A stretch of 6,413 nt of DNA from Candidatus Bathyarchaeota archaeon (GCA_014729935.1 WJJB01000423.1:1-6413); one strand, 5' to 3'. Numbered from the stretch's first letter, positions 1 to 5,918 are shown. Numbers and translations are program-made. Notes: generated by a model not told the origin, from the letters alone.

Positions 1-727
1 ATTTGAAATACCCGAACGCGCGTCCTGTTCCCCGTTGTGTGTGATCGGGATCCACGAACACTTGTTCCAATCGGAAGAAAAGGCATTCATGGACTTTACC
101 TGATACGAAATCCTTGTTCCGGTGATGCATGTGACCCAACATCCATACCTCGGGTCGATGGTGCATTAATACCCTGCGTAAGATGGTGGAACCATTTGCC
201 TTGCGGTTTAGATCCAGCGTGAACACAGTATTATGCGGTTGTTGGTGACTGACGATGCACAAGTACGAATCTTTCTCATGCTTTTCGATCATCTCCCTCA
301 ATCGAAGGATCTCATCATCACCTTCACCCCACAGGTAATATCCACCACCTGCCTTGTATCTTGGATTTGATTCCACTTGGCATCCCCCGATACCGATAAA
401 TACCCACCCATCGCACGCCAGCGGTTTCCGTTCGAGGAGATGGATGCCTCCTTCCTCGAATCCCTCATTCACTTCCACCTTGTAGTCCCGGTTTCCCGGC
501 AAGGCATATATTGGCACATCGAAAGCATGATGTAATACTGAACCAAGTTTCCGTGCCATTTCACGCTGTTCACGTGGTTCCTCTTCACTTGTTCCCAAAT
601 CACCTAGAAAAAACACGTGATCTACTTGATACCGTTCATGTGCAGTCAATGCACTTGCAGCCTCGATCACCGCATCTAAGTGTTCCCACGCCCCGTGCAA
701 GTCGGTAATTGCAAGTATTCCAACCAA
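1..727 (-). CDS. Calcineurin-like metallophosphoesterase, partial (C-terminus beyond left edge)
   Basis: The reading frame is open from the proposed TTG start at 727 to the window edge, giving 242 codons without a stop. The protein carries the ordered motifs of the calcineurin-like (binuclear metal) phosphoesterase fold: TDLHG at residues 8-12, FLGDLG at 40-45, LPGNRD at 76-81, SHQQPH at 160-165 and GHMHH at 198-202. Proteins of this fold hydrolyse phosphomonoesters or phosphodiesters; the substrate here cannot be told. The usual GNH[D/E] motif reads GNRD, so the canonical histidine is replaced by arginine, which may alter catalysis. There is no signal peptide or membrane segment, so it is probably cytoplasmic. 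TTG 727 is preferred because a purine-rich Shine-Dalgarno sequence (GAGGGGAG, 733-740) sits 5 nt upstream and because this family normally begins only a few residues before the first metal motif. An in-frame ATG at 754 is the alternative and would add nine residues. The family is secure; the specific function is unknown. Confidence 0.9.
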   Translation of the reverse strand, partial: MVGILAITDLHGAWEHLDAVIEAASALTAHERYQVDHVFFLGDLGTSEEEPREQREMARKLGSVLHHAFDVPIYALPGNRDYKVEVNEGFEEGGIHLLERKPLACDGWVFIGIGGCQVESNPRYKAGGGYYLWGEGDDEILRLREMIEKHEKDSYLCIVSHQQPHNTVFTLDLNRKANGSTILRRVLMHHRPEVWMLGHMHHRNKDFVSGKVHECLFFRLEQVFVDPDHTQRGTGRAFGYFK

Positions 728-732
728 GCTAA

Positions 733-740
733 CTCCCCTC
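733..740 (-). promoter_or_regulatory. Ribosome binding site supporting a TTG start
   Basis: On the minus strand this reads GAGGGGAG, 5 nt before TTG 727. It would lie inside the coding region if the upstream ATG (754) were used, so it favours the TTG start of the phosphoesterase. Confidence 0.55.
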
Positions 741-754
741 GTGTGGTGTAGCAT

Positions 755-1104
755 TCATGAATTGAACTTCCACGCCCTAACTAACTAACTAAGGGGGCGG
801 GTTTTCTCTCGCAAGACGGATAAACTTGGTGCCTGAAAAATCCTTGGCAATTAGGTGTACTCTTAGAGTGAGGGGTGTTTTCCGCCTGCGTTCAGTCGAA
901 ATGCTATAGGAAAGCGAGATTGGTGCCAATGAATACTTGAAAGCCAATGATTTGAAAACCCCATGGACTTGCAGGAAACTTGGAATCCCTTTTTTCGATT
1001 TGGGTTTTATCCATTTTGAGATTGGAGGTTTCAATACATGATCCTGATTTGATAACAATTAAAAGTCGGAGATTCTGGCGGAACCAGGGCACCATCTGTG
1101 AAAG
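755..1104. other. Intergenic stretch without a recognisable gene
   Basis: About 350 bp separate the phosphoesterase from the tRNA. Two minus-strand open frames overlap here (the longer at 789-1058, 89 codons). Their translations are Lys/Ser/Arg-rich and resemble no family I know, they overlap one another, and neither has a clear ribosome binding site. The T-rich run just past the tRNA 3' end (CTTTTAATTG on the minus strand, about 1051-1060) could help end tRNA transcription. A TTTATC element around 819-824 on the minus strand could be a weak TATA box for the phosphoesterase. Otherwise only the (CTAA)4 tract stands out. Confidence 0.5.
777..792. repeat. (CTAA)4 tetranucleotide tandem repeat
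   Basis: Four perfect copies of CTAA (TTAG on the minus strand) lie just upstream of the phosphoesterase gene. They are flanked by CGCCC (773-777) and GGGCG (795-799), which could pair to enclose the repeat in a hairpin loop. The position is in the likely 5' leader or promoter region of the minus-strand gene. Function is unknown; slipped-strand length variation is possible. Confidence 0.7.
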
Positions 1105-1212
1105 TAGAGAGGGTGGGATTCGAACCCACGGCCATTCGGTCCCAAACCGAATATCAATCCGGCATGCCGGGCAGCCAGCACCCGGCACGGTACCATGCTA
1201 GACCACCTCTCT
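1105..1212 (-). tRNA. tRNA-Pro (anticodon TGG) with an apparent D-loop intron
   Basis: The minus strand folds as a complete cloverleaf. Acceptor AGAGAGG (1212-1206) pairs with CCTCTCT (1112-1106), and the discriminator is A (1105). The D-stem is GTCT (1203-1200) with TGAT (1156-1153). The anticodon stem is TTCGG (1151-1147) with CCGAA (1139-1135), around the loop TTTGGGA, which gives anticodon TGG (1144-1142). The variable loop is TGGCC. The T-stem is GTGGG/CCCAC around TTCGAAT. Conserved bases T8, A14, G15, G18, G19, A21, T33, T54, T55, C56, A58 and C61 are all present, and G15 can form a Levitt pair with C48. CCA is not encoded. Removing 34 extra bases between D-loop position 21 and D-stem position 22 leaves a normal 74-nt tRNA. 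The gene lies 69 nt downstream of pyrE on the same strand. It decodes proline codons of the CCN box. Confidence 0.9.
1157..1190 (-). other. Probable non-canonical archaeal tRNA intron in the D-loop (about 34 nt)
   Basis: The insert splits a normal D-loop (AGCATGGTA) from the 3' D-stem (TGAT). It forms a strong hairpin: TGCCGGG (1187-1181) pairs with CCCGGCA (1171-1165) around a 9-nt loop. The exon bases GGTA (1194-1191) can pair with TGCC (1164-1161), giving a 4-bp helix with the 3-nt bulge CCG on the 5' side and GGA following on the 3' side. That resembles the bulge-helix-bulge recognised by archaeal tRNA splicing endonuclease. The outer helix is weak, so this would be a relaxed motif. Exact splice sites are uncertain by a few bases; the boundaries given are those that restore a standard D-arm. 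Confidence 0.7.
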
Positions 1213-1244
1213 ATGGGTGTGTCACGGGTCAAGCAATGCCGGGT

Positions 1245-1254
1245 GGCATAAGAA
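1245..1254 (-). promoter_or_regulatory. Possible TATA element for tRNA-Pro
   Basis: The minus strand reads TTCTTATGCC about 35-40 nt upstream of the tRNA 5' end. It is a weak match to an archaeal TATA box that would give a leader of roughly 10-15 nt. The tRNA could equally be transcribed through from pyrE. Confidence 0.25.
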
Positions 1255-1281
1255 CCTTGCATGGCGCGCGTGGCAACCCAT

Positions 1282-1980
1282 TCAGTCTTGGACCAGCCCA
1301 TGCTCGTCGAAATAGGCACGAAACCTGGCGTGATCCTCGTCGGAGATCCATTCCCGCTTCCTACATAGGTCAACCAGCGAATCGATGCGAATGACACCAA
1401 ACACGTTGATTTCTTGCCTCAGTTCCAGCGCACCCTCGAACCTATCGACAAGTCCAACGACACCGATGAAGTTCAAGTTCTTGCATCCTGTGGATGTTAT
1501 CAAGTCATCCCGTGCCTTGAGCTTGGTCATGCCAGTGGTGATGACATCGTCCAAGATGATCACGTTATCGCCATCCTTGATATCTCCCATCAGGTATGCA
1601 TCATCGGTATCCCCGTGAAGCTTGACTTCCTTACGATTGAATCCCCAGCGCACGTTCGTGTTGAATCGATCATTAAGCGAGAGTGCAACACCAGCAGCCA
1701 GCGGGATACCCTTGTACGCGGGACCGAAGATGAAGAGCGTATCGGGGTCGGTCTTGCGGTCTTTAGGTAGCTTCTCATCCAAGAAGTTCGCGTAAATGTA
1801 GCCGGCAAGGGTAGCCGAGATGGTGGAGAACCCGAGCCCGTTCTTGACTGCCTTTGCCATGTTGAAGTAAAACGGCGACTGCCTGCCACTCTTCAGGGTA
1901 AATTCGCCGAAGAGCAAGGCGTCGTTGTCAAGCAGGAGTTTCACCAGTTCCTCTATCTGCAACATTTTAGTCTGAGCCAT
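1282..1980 (-). CDS. pyrE: Orotate phosphoribosyltransferase
   Basis: A 232-residue protein that transfers the phosphoribosyl group of PRPP to orotate, making OMP in cytoplasmic de novo pyrimidine synthesis. Visible family features in order are FTLKSGR (residues 27-33, orotate/PRPP contacts with Lys30), FGPAYKGIPLA (85-95), the flexible catalytic loop FNRKEVKLHGD (114-124, with Arg116, Lys117, Lys120 and His122 matching the loop of the bacterial enzyme) and the PRPP-binding signature VIILDDVITTGMTK (140-153, acidic pair Asp144-Asp145). Its length and the FGPAYKG and RKExKxHG blocks match the longer E. coli/fungal type better than the shorter OPRTs (about 180 residues) common in archaea. ATG 1980 is chosen because it lies about 8-10 nt from the start predicted from an upstream TATA box; no Shine-Dalgarno is visible, consistent with near-leaderless translation. 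It is transcribed divergently from the SCP2 gene, with tRNA-Pro downstream. Confidence 0.95.
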   Translation of the reverse strand: MAQTKMLQIEELVKLLLDNDALLFGEFTLKSGRQSPFYFNMAKAVKNGLGFSTISATLAGYIYANFLDEKLPKDRKTDPDTLFIFGPAYKGIPLAAGVALSLNDRFNTNVRWGFNRKEVKLHGDTDDAYLMGDIKDGDNVIILDDVITTGMTKLKARDDLITSTGCKNLNFIGVVGLVDRFEGALELRQEINVFGVIRIDSLVDLCRKREWISDEDHARFRAYFDEHGLVQD

Positions 1981-2010
1981 CGCGAGATCAGGGAAAAGAA
2001 AGCCGTGCCA

Positions 2011-2024
2011 TTTTAAAGGTTTCT
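2011..2024 (-). promoter_or_regulatory. Archaeal BRE/TATA promoter of pyrE
   Basis: The minus strand reads GAAACC followed by TTTAAAA, a good BRE plus TATA box. The box is centred about 34 nt before the pyrE ATG, placing the expected transcription start around 1988-1990 and leaving a leader of only about ten bases. This fits the lack of a ribosome binding site. Confidence 0.55.
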
Positions 2025-2149
2025 TGGAAATTCAGTTTGCTTAAAGAAGCATTTGAGCAAAGCTACCTCTTTCCCGTCCATCCGCTTGGGTAGGAGCATT
2101 CACATAGCCATGTCGCTATAGATGGCTTCATGACTTCGCCCTTCATCCC

Positions 2150-2167
2150 TTTTGATAGCTATCAAAA
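2150..2167. promoter_or_regulatory. Perfect 18-bp palindrome, candidate operator
   Basis: TTTTGATAGCTATCAAAA is identical to its own reverse complement with no central spacer. It lies between the divergent pyrE and SCP2 genes, 72 nt before the preferred SCP2 ATG and 170 nt before the pyrE ATG. The symmetry and A/T-rich arms fit a binding site for a dimeric helix-turn-helix regulator. As RNA it would have no loop and would fold poorly. The regulator is unknown. Confidence 0.5.
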
Positions 2168-2238
2168 CCTTTTTCTCCCGTGTTGTGCTGATTTGATTGG
2201 AATTTGAACCACATGGGTGCATTGAACCAATGATATTC

Positions 2239-2637
2239 ATGTCAGAAGAGTGGATACAGGAATACAAGGAAAAGCTCAACGCGAACGAGGCATACGCTGA
2301 AGCCGCGAAAACGTGGGAGGGAGACTTCCACTTTATCGTGCGTGATTCAAATAACGAGATCGTCAGGGTGGGATACCTTGACTTGTGGCATGGGAAATGC
2401 AGGGAAGCTTTTGAAGAAGATCCCGATAACCTCAAGAAGGACCCCGAGTTCGCCTACGATGGTAAGATCGAAAACTGGAAGAAGGTACTGGCAAAGAAGC
2501 TCGACCCGATTCAAGCCTTGATGACTGGCAAGTTTAGTCTCACGGGAAACATGTCCAAGGTCATGCGTGCCGTCAAGGCTGCCCAAGAATTGGTCAATAC
2601 CAGCACCATGGTGGAGACGGAATTTCCCGACGAGTAG
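2239..2637 (+). CDS. SCP2 sterol-binding domain protein
   Basis: A small soluble protein of 132 residues from ATG 2239, essentially one SCP2 (sterol carrier protein 2) domain. Recognisable features are a charged N-terminal helix (SEEWIQEYKEKLNANEAY), a strand with the pattern WEGDFHFIVRD, a middle section with YDGKIENWKKVLAKKLDP, and the family's closing segment ALMTGKFSLTGNMSKVMRAVKAAQEL, in which a Gly-Lys strand is followed by a helix lining the hydrophobic pocket. SCP2 domains bind lipids or other hydrophobic ligands; in archaea the ligand and process are not established. There is no signal peptide or membrane segment. Alternative starts in the same frame are ATG 2230 and TTG 2197; ATG 2239 fits the usual length of stand-alone SCP2 proteins. 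ATG 2230 has GGGTG (2215-2219) 10 nt upstream and cannot be ruled out. The gene is divergent from pyrE and has a palindrome upstream. Confidence 0.82.
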   Translation: MSEEWIQEYKEKLNANEAYAEAAKTWEGDFHFIVRDSNNEIVRVGYLDLWHGKCREAFEEDPDNLKKDPEFAYDGKIENWKKVLAKKLDPIQALMTGKFSLTGNMSKVMRAVKAAQELVNTSTMVETEFPDE

Positions 2638-2663
2638 CATGATGGCCCGGATGGAAAACTCAA

Positions 2664-2669
2664 TTTTTT
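2664..2669 (+). terminator. Oligo-T terminator behind the SCP2 gene
   Basis: Six consecutive T residues, followed by a pyrimidine-rich stretch, begin 27 nt after the SCP2 stop codon. Archaeal RNA polymerase commonly terminates at such T-tracts without a hairpin. Confidence 0.4.
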
Positions 2670-2788
2670 CCCTCCACTATACCACATTTCCAATTTCTAT
2701 TTTCTTGAGAAACAAAACATCGCCTTCAGTTCAGGGGCTGGTTAAATTCCGCCAGTTCAGGAATAAGAAAGTCCCGATCCATTTTTAA

Positions 2789-2923
2789 ATGAAGGATGGA
2801 CCAGAACGAGGATTGATCGTCACGCATTTCGTGAAGGCACGTATCTACCCAACCGTGGCGCAAGAGAAGTTGCTCGCAAAGACGCTTGGCTGCAATCGGT
2901 GGATATGGAACCACTGGCTATAA
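2789..2923 (+). pseudogene. tnpB: Relic of tnpB (IS200/IS605-type), N-terminal fragment
   Basis: An open frame of 44 codons ending in TAA contains VKARIYPTVAQEKLLAKTLG followed by CNRWIWNHWL (about residues 15-44). This is the classic N-terminal block of IS605 OrfB/TnpB proteins (K-RIYPT-x2-Q-x3-L, then G-x2-R-x-x-W/Y-N). An intact TnpB is roughly 350-450 residues with RuvC-like catalytic acidic residues and a zinc finger; none of that follows here, since the next gene in the window is the convergent mannosidase. The fragment is therefore a dead remnant, not a nuclease. An A/T-rich stretch (ATTTTTAAAT, 2781-2790) directly before the ATG may be the leftover promoter. No tnpA, intact element ends or flanking copies are visible. 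Confidence 0.72.
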
Positions 2924-3000
2924 GAACGGGAGATACACTCCCGGGAGCACGGCAACACACAACGGGCTTCTCGTCACTTGAACCTGCGGGGAAGCACTAG
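2920..3000 (+). pseudogene. Possible C-terminal tail of the same tnpB, in another frame
   Basis: In a frame different from the N-terminal fragment, the codons from 2920 read IRTGDTLPGA (2920-2949), then a Gln/His/Thr/Gly stretch and SSLEPAGKH before TAG (2998-3000). Low-complexity tails with a TGDTLP-like start and an S-[LV]-E/K-P/Q ending occur after the zinc finger in many archaeal TnpB proteins, so this may be the 3' end of the gene, joined to the 5' end by a large internal deletion. Its last 27 bases overlap the mannosidase 3' end on the other strand. The stretch is short and the resemblance is from memory, so this is tentative. Confidence 0.35.
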
Positions 3001-5838
3001 GTATGTCTGGATCTGGTATGGCTTGAAGTCCACTGCAAACGAGCCTTCTTCTAAATCATGTATGGACTCGAGGAACTCTTCTCTAAGATTCACGCGAGAC
3101 ACGGCAGCTACCCTGATGGAGAGCGAGATGGTTCCATGCACGGGTTCACCACCGGGATTGTACAGGCGGATGATGATACCGCGCTCCCGTTCGGCTTTCT
3201 TTATGGCAGATACCACGAGAGTGCCTGGTTCGATGGAAATGAAACAATCCGACGGTGCATCAAGCACGGGATGCATTCCTTCCGATCGGCGTTGCTGCAA
3301 TACGTGGTAAAACGGTTTCCCATCATCCATCACGCCGCGTAATGGCACTTGGAAGCGCTTGCAATGGGCGTGCAATCCCGCCGTATTCCAGTTTCCCTCA
3401 TGGGGTTGAATGGCGAGATCGAAGGACATCTTGCGCAAGCATTGGGCTCCAGGCGTGGGAAGGAAGGGGCCGTTAAGGCCTGAGGGACGACCTTGATGCC
3501 CCCTGGCTATTGGCATGCCATCCCTGCTAAGGAAGCCAACCGAGCGGAAAAGCGTGATGGCAATGGTATTTCGATGGTTCAATATCTCGAATTCGGGCAA
3601 GCCTTTCACATGCACGGCAAGTCCATCCGTTCCATCATTTAAATCCACGAATCCATCCGTGTGATACAAGCCCTGGGCAGGTTGGTACCACCCGTCATCC
3701 TTCGGTAAAGCGATTGGTCTATCCATCACCATGAAATGGTCGGAGGCATGGGAAATGTTGCAGTCCAACCCGGTCGGGAACAAGATCCTGAGACGGTGGT
3801 CCCTTGCCGTGTTTTCAACATCAACATGTAACCGGACCATGGGCTCTCCAGGATGCAGCGAGACTCGAACCTTCAAGGGCATTTCTACAAGCTTTTCAGA
3901 TCGGGTGCGACTGGCTGTCAGTCCCACGGGAACCTGCATGATGATATTCAATTCGCACGAATCTTCGAATGGGTTCCGGGTGATATGCTCGATGGTTGCT
4001 GGGAAATCGGTCGAAACAATATCAAGAGGTTCATGTAAGGGTGCATGATCATATGTATCTCCATCATCCCCGGCGTCCTCGAAAAGCATCATTTCCCTCC
4101 ATTCCTTTCCCGTATTCTTATCCAAGATGTCAATAGTACCTACCGGGAACACCGTGACCTTTAAAAAATCGTTTTCCAACACGAGCATCCCTTGCCATGC
4201 ATCTCCGGGATCGCCAGTGCCAGCCCCCTTTTGAAGGATATTCCTGCTCTTGCTTTCCTCAATATCACCCATGTCCCCTTCTTTCGGGAGGATTTGTAAT
4301 ATCTTGTATCCCAATGCTGGAATCTCCCGTGCCATGAATTTCAATCGCGTGATGGCAAAATCCCTGCCAAATCTAGGATAGAGGCGATCTCCCCCCTCCA
4401 AGCACCGGTAATCTTCGATTTCCTGCACGTGGATTTCCGGTAACCTGTTTCCACCTGCATCCAAGATCTCGAGTGATTTTTGCCTAAAATTTCGTGGAAG
4501 GGAAACAAGCATCTCCACGGGTCCATCTTGCTCCCAGTTTGTGAGATTGAAGACCACCAGTGGAATGCTTGATCTTGCGCCATCGCCCGGGTCGAGGGCC
4601 TTGATAGCTTGGATGATGTAGTTGGTAGCGGCGTTGAAAAGGGAGTTAAGCATGTCCAAGATACCTGCAAATCGTGTTTCCATGGCTTCGTGGACCCTGT
4701 CGATGCTGCAACCGCATATGGAATCGTGGGGGTGATTGAGCAATATCTCCTTCCAAGCCAACAATATCTTTTCCCGGGGATATTTCGCACCAAGGTACCA
4801 TGCCACGACATTCAAGGGTTCGACGATCGTCTCCAATAAATTTGATGCCTCCCAGTTTGCAAGTTTTAGGTACATTCTCGTGGAAAGGCATGCTGGCGTT
4901 ACTTGGGTATATGCACTCCCGCGCATTTCGCCAGCGAGCTCGGGAATTTTCCACGAATCTCGTTGCATGGCAGCGAAATACATCTCCAAGCTTCCGTGTT
5001 TCAAAAACATATCACCTGCGAGCTCTGGATCCGCGTTGAAAGCTTCCACGAGTGCCGGTATTCCTGCATCGGGATACAGGTGATCAGATCCATTCATGAG
5101 CAAGTATGCCCCCGTGGCGGTTCTCGGTGATAGTGCTTCGACTGCCATCAAGAGACGAGATATCGCCCCGATGAATCTGTATTCACCTTCGCCGAAAGAT
5201 TCATCCAAATTTGCGCAGTTACCATAACCAGTGATATGATGCAAGGTGAGAACCTTGGAACCATCTGGTGCACGCCAGTAAAATTCTAGCGGGGTGTCAT
5301 CGTTCAACCCGTCGCATTCCTGGTGGCCGGCGAATAATGGCGGGTACCCCCTGAACAGGTAACACGTCCTGATACCGAATCCCACCAGGATCTGCGGTAG
5401 TTGCCACACGTGGCCGAAGGTATCCGGCACGTATCCCACTTTCATGGGTTCCCCGAATTGCCTTGCCGTGCTATACCCGATCAAGAGATTTCTGACGAGA
5501 CCCTCGGCGGATTCAAGGAATTCATCAGCTAGAACATACCATGGACCTATCTTGATTTTCCCGGTGCTCACCGCATTCTTTAACTCGGCGCGTTTTCCTG
5601 GCTTGACTGCAAGGTAATCTTCGAGGGGAGCCACCTGACCATCCAGCATGAAGGAATGCCATCCCGGTTCATTTGCACGTTCCAATGCCACGTCCATGAC
5701 ATTTACCAAGCGTAGCCGGAACTCTTCGAGTGTTAAATACCACTCCCTGTCCCAATGGGTATGGGATATCAAGAATAAATGCTTTAATTCCCGTTTTTCG
5801 TTACTATCTTGGATTTCTTTCCCTCTCGTTTCCTTCAT
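2974..5838 (-). CDS. GH38 alpha-mannosidase (MngB-like)
   Basis: A 954-residue glycoside hydrolase family 38 enzyme that cleaves alpha-mannosidic bonds with retention using a bound zinc ion. Numbered from this ATG, the N-terminal zinc motif is HTHWDREWY (26-34, ligands probably His28 and Asp30). The nucleophile motif is GYVPDTFGH (135-143, Asp139). NGSDH (249-253) lies in the active-site region, and HPHDSICGCS (369-378) supplies the last zinc-site histidine, probably His371. The remainder is the all-beta C-terminal half typical of the family. The DGQ...LEDY and IGPWY segments near the N-terminus resemble bacterial MngB (mannosyl-glycerate hydrolase), but MngB is shorter (about 880 residues), so mannosylglycerate, phosphomannosylglycerate or glycan substrates are all possible. 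No signal peptide or membrane helix is seen, so it is likely cytoplasmic. ATG 5838 is preferred over GTG 5847 because that GTG belongs to a GTGATC ribosome binding site. The C-terminal residues PRRFK lie beside a tnpB relic. Confidence 0.93.
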   Translation of the reverse strand: MKETRGKEIQDSNEKRELKHLFLISHTHWDREWYLTLEEFRLRLVNVMDVALERANEPGWHSFMLDGQVAPLEDYLAVKPGKRAELKNAVSTGKIKIGPWYVLADEFLESAEGLVRNLLIGYSTARQFGEPMKVGYVPDTFGHVWQLPQILVGFGIRTCYLFRGYPPLFAGHQECDGLNDDTPLEFYWRAPDGSKVLTLHHITGYGNCANLDESFGEGEYRFIGAISRLLMAVEALSPRTATGAYLLMNGSDHLYPDAGIPALVEAFNADPELAGDMFLKHGSLEMYFAAMQRDSWKIPELAGEMRGSAYTQVTPACLSTRMYLKLANWEASNLLETIVEPLNVVAWYLGAKYPREKILLAWKEILLNHPHDSICGCSIDRVHEAMETRFAGILDMLNSLFNAATNYIIQAIKALDPGDGARSSIPLVVFNLTNWEQDGPVEMLVSLPRNFRQKSLEILDAGGNRLPEIHVQEIEDYRCLEGGDRLYPRFGRDFAITRLKFMAREIPALGYKILQILPKEGDMGDIEESKSRNILQKGAGTGDPGDAWQGMLVLENDFLKVTVFPVGTIDILDKNTGKEWREMMLFEDAGDDGDTYDHAPLHEPLDIVSTDFPATIEHITRNPFEDSCELNIIMQVPVGLTASRTRSEKLVEMPLKVRVSLHPGEPMVRLHVDVENTARDHRLRILFPTGLDCNISHASDHFMVMDRPIALPKDDGWYQPAQGLYHTDGFVDLNDGTDGLAVHVKGLPEFEILNHRNTIAITLFRSVGFLSRDGMPIARGHQGRPSGLNGPFLPTPGAQCLRKMSFDLAIQPHEGNWNTAGLHAHCKRFQVPLRGVMDDGKPFYHVLQQRRSEGMHPVLDAPSDCFISIEPGTLVVSAIKKAERERGIIIRLYNPGGEPVHGTISLSIRVAAVSRVNLREEFLESIHDLEEGSFAVDFKPYQIQTYLVLPRRFK

Positions 5839-5841
5839 GTT

Positions 5842-5847
5842 GATCAC
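5842..5847 (-). promoter_or_regulatory. Ribosome binding site (GTGATC) deciding the mannosidase start
   Basis: The minus strand reads GTGATC, then AAC, then ATG (5838-5836). GTGATC matches the end of the archaeal Shine-Dalgarno consensus GGAGGTGATC. A GTG start at 5847 would be this same element, so the ATG nine bases downstream is the more likely initiator. Confidence 0.5.
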
Positions 5848-5883
5848 TGGTGTACCCTGTCGAAATCAATGACCCGGCCCCGT

Positions 5884-5918
5884 GAAAACCACTATCTTGA
5901 ACGATAGCGTGGGTTTTC
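5884..5918 (-). promoter_or_regulatory. Imperfect inverted repeat between the AAA+ and mannosidase genes
   Basis: On the minus strand GAAAACC (5918-5912) pairs with GGTTTTC (5890-5884), and the inner CTATC (5907-5903) pairs with GATAG (5896-5892) around a 6-nt loop (GTTCAA). Small bulges (an extra C and CG) interrupt the stem. It sits 24 nt past the AAA+ stop codon and 46 nt before the mannosidase ATG. It could be an intergenic transcript hairpin, a processing site or a regulator binding site. There is no long T-tract after it, so it is not a typical terminator. Confidence 0.4.

Noticed and set aside
37..708. Plus-strand open frames 37-222 and 511-708
   Set aside because: The minus strand over the whole span encodes a phosphoesterase with all expected motifs; the plus-strand frames are antisense shadows.
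859..869. Short palindrome ACTCTTAGAGT
   Set aside because: Five-base arms in a non-coding stretch are expected by chance; no gene start lies at a fitting distance.
789..1188. Two overlapping minus-strand open frames (789-1058 and 904-1188) between the phosphoesterase and the tRNA
   Set aside because: They overlap each other, one reads through the tRNA, no family motif or ribosome binding site is visible, and composition is not protein-like enough to call a gene.
980..1400. Open frames on both strands across the tRNA region
   Set aside because: They read through the tRNA-Pro gene and the end of pyrE and are shadows of those genes.
2727..2761. Direct repeat CAGTTCAGG at 2727-2735 and 2753-2761 upstream of the tnpB relic
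   Set aside because: Only 9 bp, with no matching flanks; it does not resemble IS200/IS605 subterminal hairpins and could be chance.
5845..5847. GTG start for the mannosidase, giving 957 residues
   Set aside because: The GTG is part of a GTGATC ribosome binding site correctly placed for the ATG at 5838.
5903..5908. GATAGC shared between the hairpin before the mannosidase and the 18-bp palindrome
   Set aside because: The surrounding bases and arrangement differ (AAAA lies on the opposite side of the core), so a common regulator site is not supported.
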